DNA from: Nymphaea colorata
Lineage: Eukaryota > Streptophyta > Magnoliopsida > Nymphaeales > Nymphaeaceae
NCBI RefSeq assembly: GCF_008831285.2
Contig: NW_022204507.1
Coordinates: 744,001-808,000 of the forward strand
Length of the DNA stretch: 64,000 nt
Direction: 5' to 3'
Part shown: in pieces, positions 45,531 to 56,747 of the stretch
Numbering within the stretch: the stretch's first letter is position 1
Layout of the letters: every line of letters starts with the position of its first letter
Made by a program: the position numbers and the translations under genes
Notes under the pieces: generated by a model
Seen by the model: only the letters and a program-made list of their open reading frames with translations
The model's database searches: none
What the model was told of the DNA's origin: nothing

Positions 45531-46544
45531 ATGGCATTTGAGGATCAAACATCAAAAGCTTTTAAGGAGATAAATCCAGAACTCACTGAGGCCGAATGTC
45601 CAGAGTTCATCCAAATGAGAAAGCAAGATCAACCGTCACCTCTGATTAATGATCCGATTGAGGAAATTAACATTGGCACGGAAGAGAGTCCAAAGATTTT
45701 GCAAATTGGAACAAGTCTCTCAGCAGAAGAAAGAAAAGAGTTGATAGACTTCCTCAAAAAGCATCAAGAAGCCTTTGCGTGGACTTATGAGGACATGCCA
45801 GGGCTTGATACAAAATTAGTCGAGCATCGACTACCATTGAAACCAGAATGCAAGCCAATCAAACAAAAATTGAGGAAACTAGACCCTCATCTTGAGGGGC
45901 AAGTTAAGGAAGGCCTGGAAGACCTACTAAAGGCAGGGTTCATCCGAACAATCGACTATCCTGAATGGTTAGCAAACATTGTGGTAGTCCCAAAGAAAAA
46001 TAGCAAAATTCGGCTCTGCATCGATTTCAGAGATTTGAATAAGGCTACACCAAAGGATGACTACCCACTTCCAAACATTGACTTGTTGGTAGACAGTACC
46101 GCAGGTCACGCTATGTTCTCCTTTATGGATGGATATTCTGGTTATAACCAAATTAAGTTGGCAGCTCAAGATCAAGCCAAAACATCATTTACAACCCCAT
46201 GGGGTACCTTCTGCTATACAGTAATGCCATTTGGTTTGAAGAACGCTGGGGCAACATATCAAAGGGCTATGGCAGCTATTTTTCATGACCAAATGCATCA
46301 AATCATGGATGCATATGTAGATGATCTACTAATTAAGTCAAAAACAAGGGAGAATCACATCAACATTCTCTCTCAAGTTTTTGATAGACTCTTACAATAC
46401 AAACTTAGATTGAATCCACAAAAATGTGTATTTGGTGTGGAATCCGGTAAGCTTTTGGGATTTATGGTCAGCCAAAAGGGAATCGAGATGGATCCTTCCA
46501 AAGCAAAGGCGATCATCGAAATGTCACCCCCAACAAATCTTTAG
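45492..46544 (+). pseudogene. Ogre reverse transcriptase (copy 1), ends at a premature TAG
   Basis: Counted from 45492 the frame shows HQEAFAWTYEDMPGLD, IKQKLRKLDP, FIRTIDYPEWLANIVVVPKK, RLCIDFRDLNKATPKDDYPL, FSFMDGYSGYNQI, YTVMPFGLKNAGATYQRAM and the catalytic YVDD at residues 275-278. LLGFMVSQKGIEMDPSK follows. This is a complete RT of the Tat lineage. TAG at 46542-46544 falls where the family has an amino acid before ELRSLQGRI. The same frame continues afterwards into RNase H. The identical TAG is in copy 2 (53304-53306), so it predates or accompanies the duplication. Confidence 0.88.
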
Positions 46545-47468
46545 GAGCTACGCAGCTTGCAAGGCAGAATTCAATCAATCAGAAGGTTTATATCTAATCT
46601 CGCCATGAGATGCGAACCCTTCAACCATTTACTGCAGAAAGGAGTCAAATTTGAATGGGGGCATGAATGTCAAGCCTCATTCGAAAAGATCAAGAAGTAT
46701 CTTCTTTGCCCACCAATTTTAAAACCTCCAATTTTAGGGGAACCTCTACTCCTTTACATCACAGTTAACGATTCAGCCTGTGGTGGATTTCTGGCTCAAT
46801 ATGAAGAAGGATGCCGAATAGAACATGCCATTTATTACATCAGTAAGACATTTGTGCAGTATGAAAAGAATTACTCGCACATGGAAAAAACTTGCTTAGC
46901 CTTGGTGTGGATGTGTCAAAAATTAAGGCATTATCTATTGGCTTGTGAAGTTAAAATTTTATCCAAACTTAATCCACTCAAATATATCCTCGAACAGCCA
47001 TTTCTGAATGGAAGGATAGCAAAGTGGCAGGTTTTGCTGATGCAATATGATTTGGAATATGTGTCACAAAAATCAATCAAGGGGCAAGCCATTGCAGACC
47101 AATTGGCAGATTTTCCTCTATATGAAGAAATTAGAACAAATGATGATTTTCCAGATGAGCAAATCCTGACAACTGAACCAGAGCCGATTTGGGAGATGTA
47201 CTTTGATGGATCTAAGAGCACAGCTGGGGCAGGCATTGGGATACTTTTCATTACACCAGAAAGGGAAATGATTCCTTACTCTCTCAAATTGAATTTTTCC
47301 TGCACGCATAATATGGCAGAGTACGAGGCCCTAATCCAAGGACTCAAAATGTTGCTCAAATTTAAAGTGCAGAGAGTTCGCAATTTTGGAGATTCTCTCT
47401 TAGCTGTCAGTCAGGTCAATGGAGATTGGCAAGTCAAAGATCAAAAATTGATCCATATCAAGAGTTAG
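46545..47468 (+). pseudogene. Ogre dual RNase H region (copy 1), frameshifted at its end
   Basis: After the TAG the frame runs SLQGRIQSIRRFISNLA into a first gypsy RNase H-like domain (LLLYITVNDSACGGFLAQ, HAIYYISKTF, YSHMEKTCLALVW). A second RNase H follows (WEMYFDGSKSTAGAGIGIL, HNMAEYEALIQGL, FGDSLLAVSQVNGDWQVK). It keeps the Asp, Glu and Asp expected of an active archaeal-like RNase H. The first domain has lost the usual catalytic context. Two RNase H domains mark the Tat lineage. The frame shifts near 47451, where this copy has one C fewer than the copy at 54211. Confidence 0.88.
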
Positions 47469-48918
47469 CAGCTTCCCTCTTAAGACAGTTCGAGGAATGT
47501 CAACTCTTACATGTCAAAAGAGAATTTAACCCAATAGCAAACGGTTTAGCCAGTTTAGGCTCTACCATTGCCTTCAAACCTGGAGAATCTATCAGATCTT
47601 TTGAAGTTGGAAGACTCGAACAACCATCTTTTGTCATACCAGAGCAGGTGTTGCAAGCAGAAAGTAGAGAAACACCATGGTATCAGAACATCAAGGATTT
47701 TCTCCAAACTGGAACACTTCCACCAGAAATGTCTCGAAAAGAGCAAAGAGTTTTGAGACACATGTCTTCAAGATATTTCATTCTAGCCGACATCCTATAC
47801 AGAAGAGGATTCAGCACAGAATATGCTAGATGTCTCGATGCAAATGAGGCACTAGAAGTCATTCAAGAAGCCCATGAAGGAATTTATGGGGGACATGTAG
47901 GGTATCAGACCCTCGTCAAGCAGATAGTCAGAGCAGGGTACTATTGGCCCACAATGCAAAGAGACTGTCACCAATTTGTCAAGAAATGCATCAAATGTCA
48001 GTTGCATGCACCATCAATTCATGCTCCAGCAGCGTACCTTCATTCGGTCAGCTCACCATGGCCATTCTCCATGTGGGCCTTCGACGTAGTCGGTCCAATC
48101 AATCCACCTGCCTCAAATGGACACAGGTATTTTCTTGCAGCTACAGATTACTTCACCAAATGGGTGGAAGCGATCACTTTAAAAACAGTCGAAGGACAAC
48201 ACGTAGTGTCCTTCATTCATAAAAATCTTTTGTGTAGATTTGGCATCCCGCATGATATCGTTTCTGATAACGGTACTCATTTCAAAATGAGAAAATGCGC
48301 AATCTTTGTCATAAACACAAAATACAACATCACTTTTCTGCCCCATATTACCCTCAAGGTAATGGTCAGGCAGAAGCAACCAACAAGATTTTGATTCGTG
48401 TCTTAGAAAGGACAGTTGAAACAGGCCGAGATTGGCACGAGAAAATGCACAATGCACTTTGGGCGTATCGAACCACAATTCGGACACTCACCAATGCTAC
48501 ACCAGCAGAATTAGTATATGGAACGGAAATTGTCCTTCCATTACATGTCCAAAAACCAGCAATGAAATTTGCTGCTCTCATTGAACTCCCAATTAACAAA
48601 TATCAAAAAAAGAGACTTGCTCAATTAGACCTCTTAGACGAGAAAAGACTACAAGCGGCAGAGCATGCCGAAGTCTATCGTAAGAGAGTCGCCCGACATT
48701 ATGCCAAATCAGTCATTGAAAGAAAATTTCAGGTAAATGATCTTGTTTTAAGATCCATAGTTCCACTCAGGAGTAGACCCAAAGGAAAATGGGCGCCGAA
48801 CTGGGAAGGACCATATGTTGTCAAAGAGGTTCTACCTCACAATTCTTATCGACTGATTGATGCCGATGGGGTTGAAATCCCCGATCCAATTAATGCTTTG
48901 CATCTCAAAAAATTCTAA
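47426..48918 (+). pseudogene. Ogre integrase (copy 1), split by one frameshift
   Basis: The first part (to 48280) has the H2C2 region (HEGIYGGHVGYQ, CIKCQLHAPSIH) and the core aspartates in MWAFDVVGPI and IVSDNGTHF. At about 48283 this copy has one A fewer than copy 2, which moves the rest into the frame read from 48295 to 48918. That part carries YYPQGNGQAEATNKIL with the catalytic glutamate. It ends with the GPY-like tail (KWAPNWEGPYVV, NSYRLIDADG). No chromodomain follows, as expected outside chromoviruses. Confidence 0.88.
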
Positions 48919-49966
48919 TACTTGAATTTGCAATTCAAAAAAAAAAAATTCAAATAGTTGTGCTTTGATAAGCACGTTTGTAACAATTTTCAAACCAACT
49001 AAGGGGCATGGTATCCTTAGGGAAAAGTTTCAAAAATGCATCAAAATTTTCAAACTCAACCCATGTCTTGAAGACAATTGCAAGGGCATCGTCTTGAAAT
49101 AGGCAAGAAATTTCACAGACATTGAGGGACTTATAGATAGTAATTAATGTTGGTCCCGACAATCGGCATTTGTAAAGGTCTAGCATGAGATGCCATAAGA
49201 AAAAGTCTTGTCACCTAAAAGACCTTGGCAAGATGCTAGAAAAGCTATCAAGCGAAATGAGTTGAGCAATGAGCTCGGGGTGAGTGTAGTTGTTCCTCTG
49301 GTTCAAAGCTCAGCAGGCGCGGGTGGGCATATGACCTATGCTTACGCCGTGAAGCTAAAAAGCAATCCATGAACATTTTGCTTATATTAAGTCTCCTAAA
49401 GCCTTCTGAATTCGAGCAAGTAAGCCCGGGGAGTGTTTTACATTTGGTACCCTGAGGCCAACTGGTCTAGGAGTTACCGGCCCAAAGCTTGTTACAAGGG
49501 TTCAGAAGAAAGCCCGATAGACTTGATATTACACAAAGCAAACTACACAAAACCGCCAAAGCGGTGGAACTCCGTAGTAGCTTTTGGGGTGGTGAGGAAT
49601 TTCTCCCAAGAGTGAAGGGTGGCTCAAAAAGAAAATCAAAATTCAAAAGCAAAAGAGAGTATGTGAAAAACTAAGTAAAAGAAGAGAAAAAGCACTTGCC
49701 AATGGTTTAGAAGGCATCGAAGGCAAATTTCTCAAAGCATCAAATGCAAAAACTTTCACAATTACAAAATTTTTCAACCAACATTAATTCCTCTACAAAG
49801 TCTCCAATGAGATGGAGAAATCTTCTTATTTCAGGTCTATGCCTAGCATTTCCCCTCGAGCGAGGATGGTTCAACATCATTTGAAAAATGGATTTTCCAA
49901 ACGATTTGCAAAAATTTGGTGCGTGAATCTTTGCTATTAAGCAAATTATTCAATTTGCTTAACAAC
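48919..49966 (+). other. 3' untranslated part of the Ogre-type internal region (copy 1)
   Basis: Non-coding sequence lies between integrase and PPT. It matches 55689-56734 of copy 2 but, unlike the pol region, differs by real substitutions as well as run-length changes. Short open frames here carry no motif. Confidence 0.6.
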
Positions 49967-49975
49967 AAAGAGGGG
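49967..49975 (+). other. Polypurine tract before LTR-B
   Basis: The run aaagagggg lies five bases (catct minus the LTR T) before the LTR start TGTTAAC. The same tract is at 56735-56743 in copy 2. Confidence 0.75.
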
Positions 49976-49979
49976 CATC

Positions 49980-50617
49980 TGTTAACACCCCAAATTTTTC
50001 CACATCAAAATTGAAGCAATGTGAAAATTTCACAAAAGAATTGTGAAAATTTGCAATTTCAAAGCCAATTTCGAATCTAAAGAACAATTAGATTCAAATC
50101 GTGAATTTAACCCGATACACGAATCCCAATGCAGGATTACGAGTCCAAATTCAATTGCAAATGTCATTTGAAATCCAAATCCAATTGCAAAATGCAAATT
50201 TTGACTTAGATCCAAGAATTGGATCTAATTCAGTCTAAAATGCTACGTGGGACCCACGTGTGGGCCCCACCTAGCCCGTGTGGTCAAGAGCCCTCCCAGG
50301 GGCCATGCCCCCCTCCATGTCAAAAAAATAATAAATAAATATTTTCTCTCAAATTAATTGAAGAAAAGTCATTTTCAAGAAGAAATAAAGGAGAAACCTA
50401 GGAAAAGAGAGACATTTATGTCTCTCTCTCTTCTTTAACCAGATCCTCCTTAAAGAAAAAAATCATTTTCAAGGAAGCAATTACTAGACTGGTCAAACTC
50501 ACCTAACCTACTTAATCCAAGTAGGTTTGACCCGGGTGCACTCAAATGTGGTGCCAATTCCAGCTAGGTTCGGTCACCATGGGCTCAACACAGTCAAAAC
50601 GTAAGTCTGTCTCATGA
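49980..50617 (+). repeat. Partial LTR (LTR-B), first 638 bp, cut by the gap
   Basis: It starts TGTTAACACCCC after the PPT and runs collinear with the outer LTRs until the N run. It carries about seven substitutions and three indels relative to LTR-A, and about as many relative to LTR-C. Those two differ from each other at only about three sites in the same stretch. Confidence 0.92.
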
Positions 50618-50717
50618 NNNNNNNNNNNNNNNNNNNNNNNNNNNNNNNNNNNNNNNNNNNNNNNNNNNNNNNNNNNNNNNNNNNNNNNNNNNNNNNNNNN
50701 NNNNNNNNNNNNNNNNN
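50618..50717. other. Assembly gap of exactly 100 N
   Basis: A 100-base N run of conventional length marks a scaffold join of unknown true size. LTR sequence lies to the left and mid-gag sequence to the right, so the two flanks do not abut in the element. Confidence 0.99.
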
Positions 50718-52141
50718 ATCCTGGAGGGGTACGATAGAAAATTACCCCATTACAACAAAGTTATGAAGAGGTCATGCATATGCTAATCGAAAGAGGTACT
50801 CTGTTTCTCCCAAAAGTCTCCAACCCCCACCAATGATGGGGAAAAACAAAGAGCAATTCTGCAAATTTCATCGCGCTCCAGGACATGATACAGAAGACTG
50901 CCTTGTACTTAAAATATTGTGCAAGATGCAGTTGACAAAGAAATAATCAAAGAGGTCAGTGAACAGCCGGACATTCTCAAGAATCCTTTTCCTAAACATG
51001 GCAAAGGAATAGTTTCGATGGTCAGATTTTCAACAGGTCGTCAAATTAGGTGACAAACAAAAGGATACAGCGTCCCTGGATTTCTTTGGATTGCTTTTCA
51101 AACATGATAAAGGATCCATCAATGCACAAACCGGACTGGTTAAACAAGACCATCTGACAGAGATTGATCAGAAGTCACAAGTGTGCGACCCTGAACCATT
51201 GGAATCCATTTCAATGAATGGACCCCTTACCTGAAGTCAAGAAGGAGGGTTTAGCCCTAACAGGGGAATGAATGGGCTTTTGAATTATGTGAAAATAGTC
51301 CGATCATATTCTCTGATAAAGATCTACCAACTGGAGGTGCATCGCACAATGACGCCTTGCACATAGTGATAGAGACAAGGGGCACCAGAGTTTCCCACGT
51401 TTTAATTGATGTGGAGCAAGCCTGAACATCTGTCCACAACAAACAGCTCGTGAGTTGGCATAAGACAGGCTGACTATACTCCATCCAAAATTTTCATCCA
51501 TGGATATGACGGGACAGGACAACCATGCCTAGGATGCATATGTCTGGATTTAATATTTCTGAGACGTACATTGGGTTTATTTCATGTGGTGGATATAGAA
51601 CCCTCCTTCAACTTGTGCTTGGCAGGCCATGGATCCATGCTACCAATGCAGTTCCCTCCACTCTACATCAGTGTGTCAAATGGACTTACAACGGGAATTC
51701 TATAACCATCTATGCAGAGGATAGGAAAGTCGGCTTGTACACCCAATGATTCCGGTACCAACATATACAATTGAGGTACCAGTATTCGAGTCTGCAAAGG
51801 AGAAGAAATATCTCAAAGTCTTAGCAGGTTGGCCATTCAGAACCAAAGAAACAGGTATGGGTGAAAAGGGGTACCAAACTTGAAACAAGTTACAAAAGTC
51901 ATCCGTTGTTCAAGAAATTCTGCCAGAATGAGAAAGGATGGATTTACTCATACGCCATGGCTACCAGCCATTTACTGGCCTTGGCAAACATGAAAATGGA
52001 ATCTTGGAACCAGTTACCTTGACAGGACAACGAGGCACTCAAGCCTTGGGTGCCAAAGCTATGAAAAAGTGGATGTGAGGAAGAATTCAAGCCAGTACCT
52101 TTCGTCAAGAGCAATACCATAGGCGGATGTTCACCATCAAT
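50718..52141 (+). pseudogene. Ogre Gag-protease (copy 2), 5'-truncated by the gap and frameshifted
   Basis: It corresponds to 43924-45372 of copy 1, starting in the Gag tail just before the Cys-His motif. The order (Cys-His motif, protease, G-patch) is kept. The frame is broken repeatedly by one-base losses, mostly in short runs of identical bases, for example near 50744, 50832, 51049, 51413, 51457, 51554 and 51939. Few or no substitutions were noticed. This pattern looks like uncorrected read error at a contig end more than biological decay. Confidence 0.85.
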
Positions 52142-53306
52142 GAATCAACAAATCCGCCATCATTTGTCATTTTGTCGTCATTGTACTCAAATAGACCAAG
52201 TGTCTTCATTTTGTAATACCTTCAAAAATACAATGACAAATGCAAATTACTTCCATATACAATGTCTCAAATTTCATCTAACTTCTTTACAATCTTTAGG
52301 ATGGCATTTGAGGATCAAACATCAAAAGCTTTAAGGAGATAAATCCAGAACTCACTGAGCCGAATGTCCAGAGTTCATCCAAATGAGAAAGCAAGATCAA
52401 CCGTCACCTCTGATTAATGATCCGATGAGGAAATTAACATTGGCACGGAAGAGAGTCCAAAGATTTGCAAATTGGAACAAGTCTCTCAGCAGAAGAAAGA
52501 AAAGAGTTGATAGACTTCCTCAAAAAGCATCAAGAAGCCTTTGCGTGGACTTATGAGGACATGCCAGGGCTTGATACAAAATTAGTCGAGCATCGACTAC
52601 CATTGAAACCAGAATGCAAGCCAATCAAACAAAAATTGAGGAAACTAGACCCTCATCTTGAGGGCAAGTTAAGGAAGGCCTGGAAGACCTACTAAAGGCA
52701 GGGTTCATCCGAACAATCGACTATCCTGAATGGTTAGCAAACATTGTGGTAGTCCCAAAGAAAAATAGCAAAATTCGGCTCTGCATCGATTTCAGAGATT
52801 TGAATAAGGCTACACCAAAGGATGACTACCCACTTCCAAACATTGACTTGTTGGTAGACAGTACCGCAGTCACGCTATGTTCTCCTTTATGGATGGATAT
52901 TCTGGTTATAACCAAATTAAGTTGGCAGCTCAAGATCAAGCCAAAACATCATTTACAACCCCATGGGGTACCTTCTGCTATACAGTAATGCCATTTGGTT
53001 TGAAGAACGCTGGGGCAACATATCAAAGGCTATGGCAGCTATTTTTCATGACCAAATGCATCAAATCATGGATGCATATGTAGATGATCTACTAATTAAG
53101 TCAAAAACAAGGAGAATCACATCAACATTCTCTCTCAAGTTTTTGATAGACTCTTACAATACAAACTTAGATTGAATCCACAAAAATGTGTATTTGGTGT
53201 GGAATCCGGTAAGCTTTTGGGATTTATGGTCAGCCAAAAGGGAATCGAGATGGATCCTTCCAAAGCAAAGGCGATCATCGAAATGTCACCCCCAACAAAT
53301 CTTTAG
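52142..53306 (+). pseudogene. Ogre reverse transcriptase (copy 2), frameshifted
   Basis: It corresponds to the junction and RT of copy 1. VVVPKKNSKIRLCIDFRDLN, the GYSGYNQI block, VMPFGLKNAGATYQ and AYVDDLLIKSKT are all present but fall in three frames. The cause is one-base losses, for example near 52331, 52360, 52427, 52465, 52665, 52869, 53029 and 53111. It ends at the same TAG (53304-53306) as copy 1. Confidence 0.85.
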
Positions 53307-55688
53307 GAGCTACGCAGCTTGCAAGGCAGAATTCAATCAATCAGAAGGTTTATATCTAATCTCGCCATGAGATGCGAACCCTTCAACCATTTACTGCAGA
53401 AAGGAGTCAAATTTGAATGGGGGCATGAATGTCAAGCCTCATTCGAAAAGATCAAGAAGTATCTTCTTTGCCCACCAATTTTAAAACCTCCAATTTTAGG
53501 GGAACCTCTACTCCTTTACATCACAGTTAACGATTCAGCCTGTGGTGGATTTCTGGCTCAATATGAAGAAGGATGCCGAATAGAACATGCCATTTATTAC
53601 ATCAGTAAGACATTTGTGCAGTATGAAAAGAATTACTCGCACATGGAAAAAACTTGCTTAGCCTTGGTGTGGATGTGTCAAAAATTAAGGCATTATCTAT
53701 TGGCTTGTGAAGTTAAAATTTTATCCAAACTTAATCCACTCAAATATATCCTCGAACAGCCATTTCTGAATGGAAGGATAGCAAAGTGGCAGGTTTTGCT
53801 GATGCAATATGATTTGGAATATGTGTCACAAAAATCAATCAAGGGGCAAGCCATTGCAGACCAATTGGCAGATTTTCCTCTATATGAAGAAATTAGAACA
53901 AATGATGATTTTCCAGATGAGCAAATCCTGACAACTGAACCAGAGCCGATTTGGGAGATGTACTTTGATGGATCTAAGAGCACAGCTGGGGCAGGCATTG
54001 GGATACTTTTCATTACACCAGAAAGGGAAATGATTCCTTACTCTCTCAAATTGAATTTTTCCTGCACGCATAATATGGCAGAGTACGAGGCCCTAATCCA
54101 AGGACTCAAAATGTTGCTCAAATTTAAAGTGCAGAGAGTTCGCAATTTTGGAGATTCTCTCTTAGCTGTCAGTCAGGTCAATGGAGATTGGCAAGTCAAA
54201 GATCAAAAATTGATCCCATATCAAGAGTTAGCAGCTTCCCTCTTAAGACAGTTCGAGGAATGTCAACTCTTACATGTCAAAAGAGAATTTAACCCAATAG
54301 CAAACGGTTTAGCCAGTTTAGGCTCTACCATTGCCTTCAAACCTGGAGAATCTATCAGATCTTTTGAAGTTGGAAGACTCGAACAACCATCTTTTGTCAT
54401 ACCAGAGCAGGTGTTGCAAGCAGAAAGTAGAGAAACACCATGGTATCAGAACATCAAGGATTTTCTCCAAACTGGAACACTTCCACCAGAAATGTCTCGA
54501 AAAGAGCAAAGAGTTTTGAGACACATGTCTTCAAGATATTTCATTCTAGCCGACATCCTATACAGAAGAGGATTCAGCACAGAATATGCTAGATGTCTCG
54601 ATGCAAATGAGGCACTAGAAGTCATTCAAGAAGCCCATGAAGGAATTTATGGGGGACATGTAGGGTATCAGACCCTCGTCAAGCAGATAGTCAGAGCAGG
54701 GTACTATTGGCCCACAATGCAAAGAGACTGTCACCAATTTGTCAAGAAATGCATCAAATGTCAGTTGCATGCACCATCAATTCATGCTCCAGCAGCGTAC
54801 CTTCATTCGGTCAGCTCACCATGGCCATTCTCCATGTGGGCCTTCGACGTAGTCGGTCCAATCAATCCACCTGCCTCAAATGGACACAGGTATTTTCTTG
54901 CAGCTACAGATTACTTCACCAAATGGGTGGAAGCGATCACTTTAAAAACAGTCGAAGGACAACACGTAGTGTCCTTCATTCATAAAAATCTTTTGTGTAG
55001 ATTTGGCATCCCGCATGATATCGTTTCTGATAACGGTACTCATTTCAAAAATGAGAAAATGCGCAATCTTTGTCATAAACACAAAATACAACATCACTTT
55101 TCTGCCCCATATTACCCTCAAGGTAATGGTCAGGCAGAAGCAACCAACAAGATTTTGATTCGTGTCTTAGAAAGGACAGTTGAAACAGGCCGAGATTGGC
55201 ACGAGAAAATGCACAATGCACTTTGGGCGTATCGAACCACAATTCGGACACTCACCAATGCTACACCAGCAGAATTAGTATATGGAACGGAAATTGTCCT
55301 TCCATTACATGTCCAAAAACCAGCAATGAAATTTGCTGCTCTCATTGAACTCCCAATTAACAAATATCAAAAAAAGAGACTTGCTCAATTAGACCTCTTA
55401 GACGAGAAAAGACTACAAGCGGCAGAGCATGCCGAAGTCTATCGTAAGAGAGTCGCCCGACATTATGCCAAATCAGTCATTGAAAGAAAATTTCAGGTAA
55501 ATGATCTTGTTTTAAGATCCATAGTTCCACTCAGGAGTAGACCCAAAGGAAAATGGGCGCCGAACTGGGAAGGACCATATGTTGTCAAAGAGGTTCTACC
55601 TCACAATTCTTATCGACTGATTGATGCCGATGGGGTTGAAATCCCCGATCCAATTAATGCTTTGCATCTCAAAAAATTCTATACTTGA
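53307..55688 (+). CDS. Ogre dual RNase H and integrase (copy 2), open frame
   Basis: This frame stays open for about 789 codons from 53319 to TGA at 55686-55688. It contains the first RNase H-like domain, the second archaeal-like RNase H (MYFDGSKSTAG; NMAEYEAL; FGDSLLAV), and an integrase with H2C2 motif and D-D-E residues (FDVVGP; SDNGTHF; GQAEATNK). A GPY-like tail follows, without chromodomain. It lacks the two one-base losses that break copy 1. Upstream the frame is continuous with RT except for the shared TAG at 53304. It would normally be part of a Gag-Pol product, so the first ATG inside it is not a natural start. Confidence 0.9.
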   Translation, partial: ELRSLQGRIQSIRRFISNLAMRCEPFNHLLQKGVKFEWGHECQASFEKIKKYLLCPPILKPPILGEPLLLYITVNDSACGGFLAQYEEGCRIEHAIYYISKTFVQYEKNYSHMEKTCLALVWMCQKLRHYLLACEVKILSKLNPLKYILEQPFLNGRIAKWQVLLMQYDLEYVSQKSIKGQAIADQLADFPLYEEIRTNDDFPDEQILTTEPEPIWEMYFDGSKSTAGAGIGILFITPEREMIPYSLKLNFSCTHNMAEYEALIQGLKMLLKFKVQRVRNFGDSLLAVSQVNGDWQVKDQKLIPYQELAASLLRQFEECQLLHVKREFNPIANGLASLGSTIAFKPGESIRSFEVGRLEQPSFVIPEQVLQAESRETPWYQNIKDFLQTGTLPPEMSRKEQRVLRHMSSRYFILADILYRRGFSTEYARCLDANEALEVIQEAHEGIYGGHVGYQTLVKQIVRAGYYWPTMQRDCHQFVKKCIKCQLHAPSIHAPAAYLHSVSSPWPFSMWAFDVVGPINPPASNGHRYFLAATDYFTKWVEAITLKTVEGQHVVSFIHKNLLCRFGIPHDIVSDNGTHFKNEKMRNLCHKHKIQHHFSAPYYPQGNGQAEATNKILIRVLERTVETGRDWHEKMHNALWAYRTTIRTLTNATPAELVYGTEIVLPLHVQKPAMKFAALIELPINKYQKKRLAQLDLLDEKRLQAAEHAEVYRKRVARHYAKSVIERKFQVNDLVLRSIVPLRSRPKGKWAPNWEGPYVVKEVLPHNSYRLIDADGVEIPDPINALHLKKFYT

Positions 55689-56734
55689 ATTTGCAATTCA
55701 AAAAAAAAAAATTCAAAATAGTTGTGCTTTGATAAGCACGTTTGTAACAATTTTCAAACCAACTAAGGGGCATGGTATCCCTTAGGGAAAAGTTTCAAAA
55801 ATGCATCAAAATTTTCAAACTCAACCCATGTCTTGAAGACAATTGCAAGGGCATCGTCTTGAAATAGGCAAGAAATTTCACAGACATTGAGGGACTTATA
55901 GATAGTAATTAATGTTGGTCCCGACAATCGGCATTTGTAAAGGTCTAGCATGAGATGCCATAAGAAAAAGTCTTGTCACCTAAAAGACCTTGGCAAGATG
56001 CTAGAAAAAGCTATCAAGCGAAATGAGTTGAGCAATGAGCTCGGGGTGAGTGTAGTTGTTCCTCTGGTTCAAAGCTCAGCAGGCGCGGGTGGGCATATGA
56101 CCTATGCTTACGCCGTGAAGCTAAAAAGCAATCCATGAACATTTTGCTTATATTAAGTCTCCTAAAGCCTTCTGAATTCGAGCAAGTAAGCCCGGGGAGT
56201 GTTTTACATTTGGTACCCTAAGGCCAACTGGTCTAGGAGTTACCGGCCCAAAGCTTGTTACAAGGGTTCAGAAGAAAGCCCGATAGACTTGATATTACAC
56301 AAAGCAAACTACACAAAACCGCCAAAGCGGTGGAACTCCGTAGTAGCTTTTGGGGTGGTGAGGAATTTCTCCCAAGAGTGAAGGGTGGCTCAAAAAGAAA
56401 ATCAAAATTCAAAAGCAAAAGAGAGTATGTGAAAAACTAAGTAAAAGAAGAGAAAAAGCACTTGCCAATGGTTTAGAAGGCATCGAGGGCAAATTTCTCA
56501 AAGCATCAAATGCAAAAACTTTCACAATTACAAAATTTTTCAACCAACATTAATTCCTCAACAAAGTCTCCAATGAGATGGAGAAAAATCTTCTTATTTC
56601 AGGTCTATGCCTAGCATTTCCCCTCGAGCGAGGATGGTTCAACATCATTTGAAAAATAGATTTTCCAAACGATTTGCAAAAATTTGGTGCGTGAATCTTT
56701 GCTATTAAGCAAATTATTCAATTTGCTTAACAAC
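55689..56734 (+). other. 3' untranslated part of the Ogre-type internal region (copy 2)
   Basis: It is collinear with 48919-49966, with several substitutions (for example near 56220, 56485 and 56659) and run-length changes. The PPT aaagagggg follows at 56735-56743. Confidence 0.6.
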
Positions 56735-56747
56735 AAAGAGGGGCATC

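Noticed and set aside
46931-47309. Minus-strand frames opposite the Ogre RNase H
   Set aside because: They are identical in both copies because the plus strand is conserved; they have no domain of their own.
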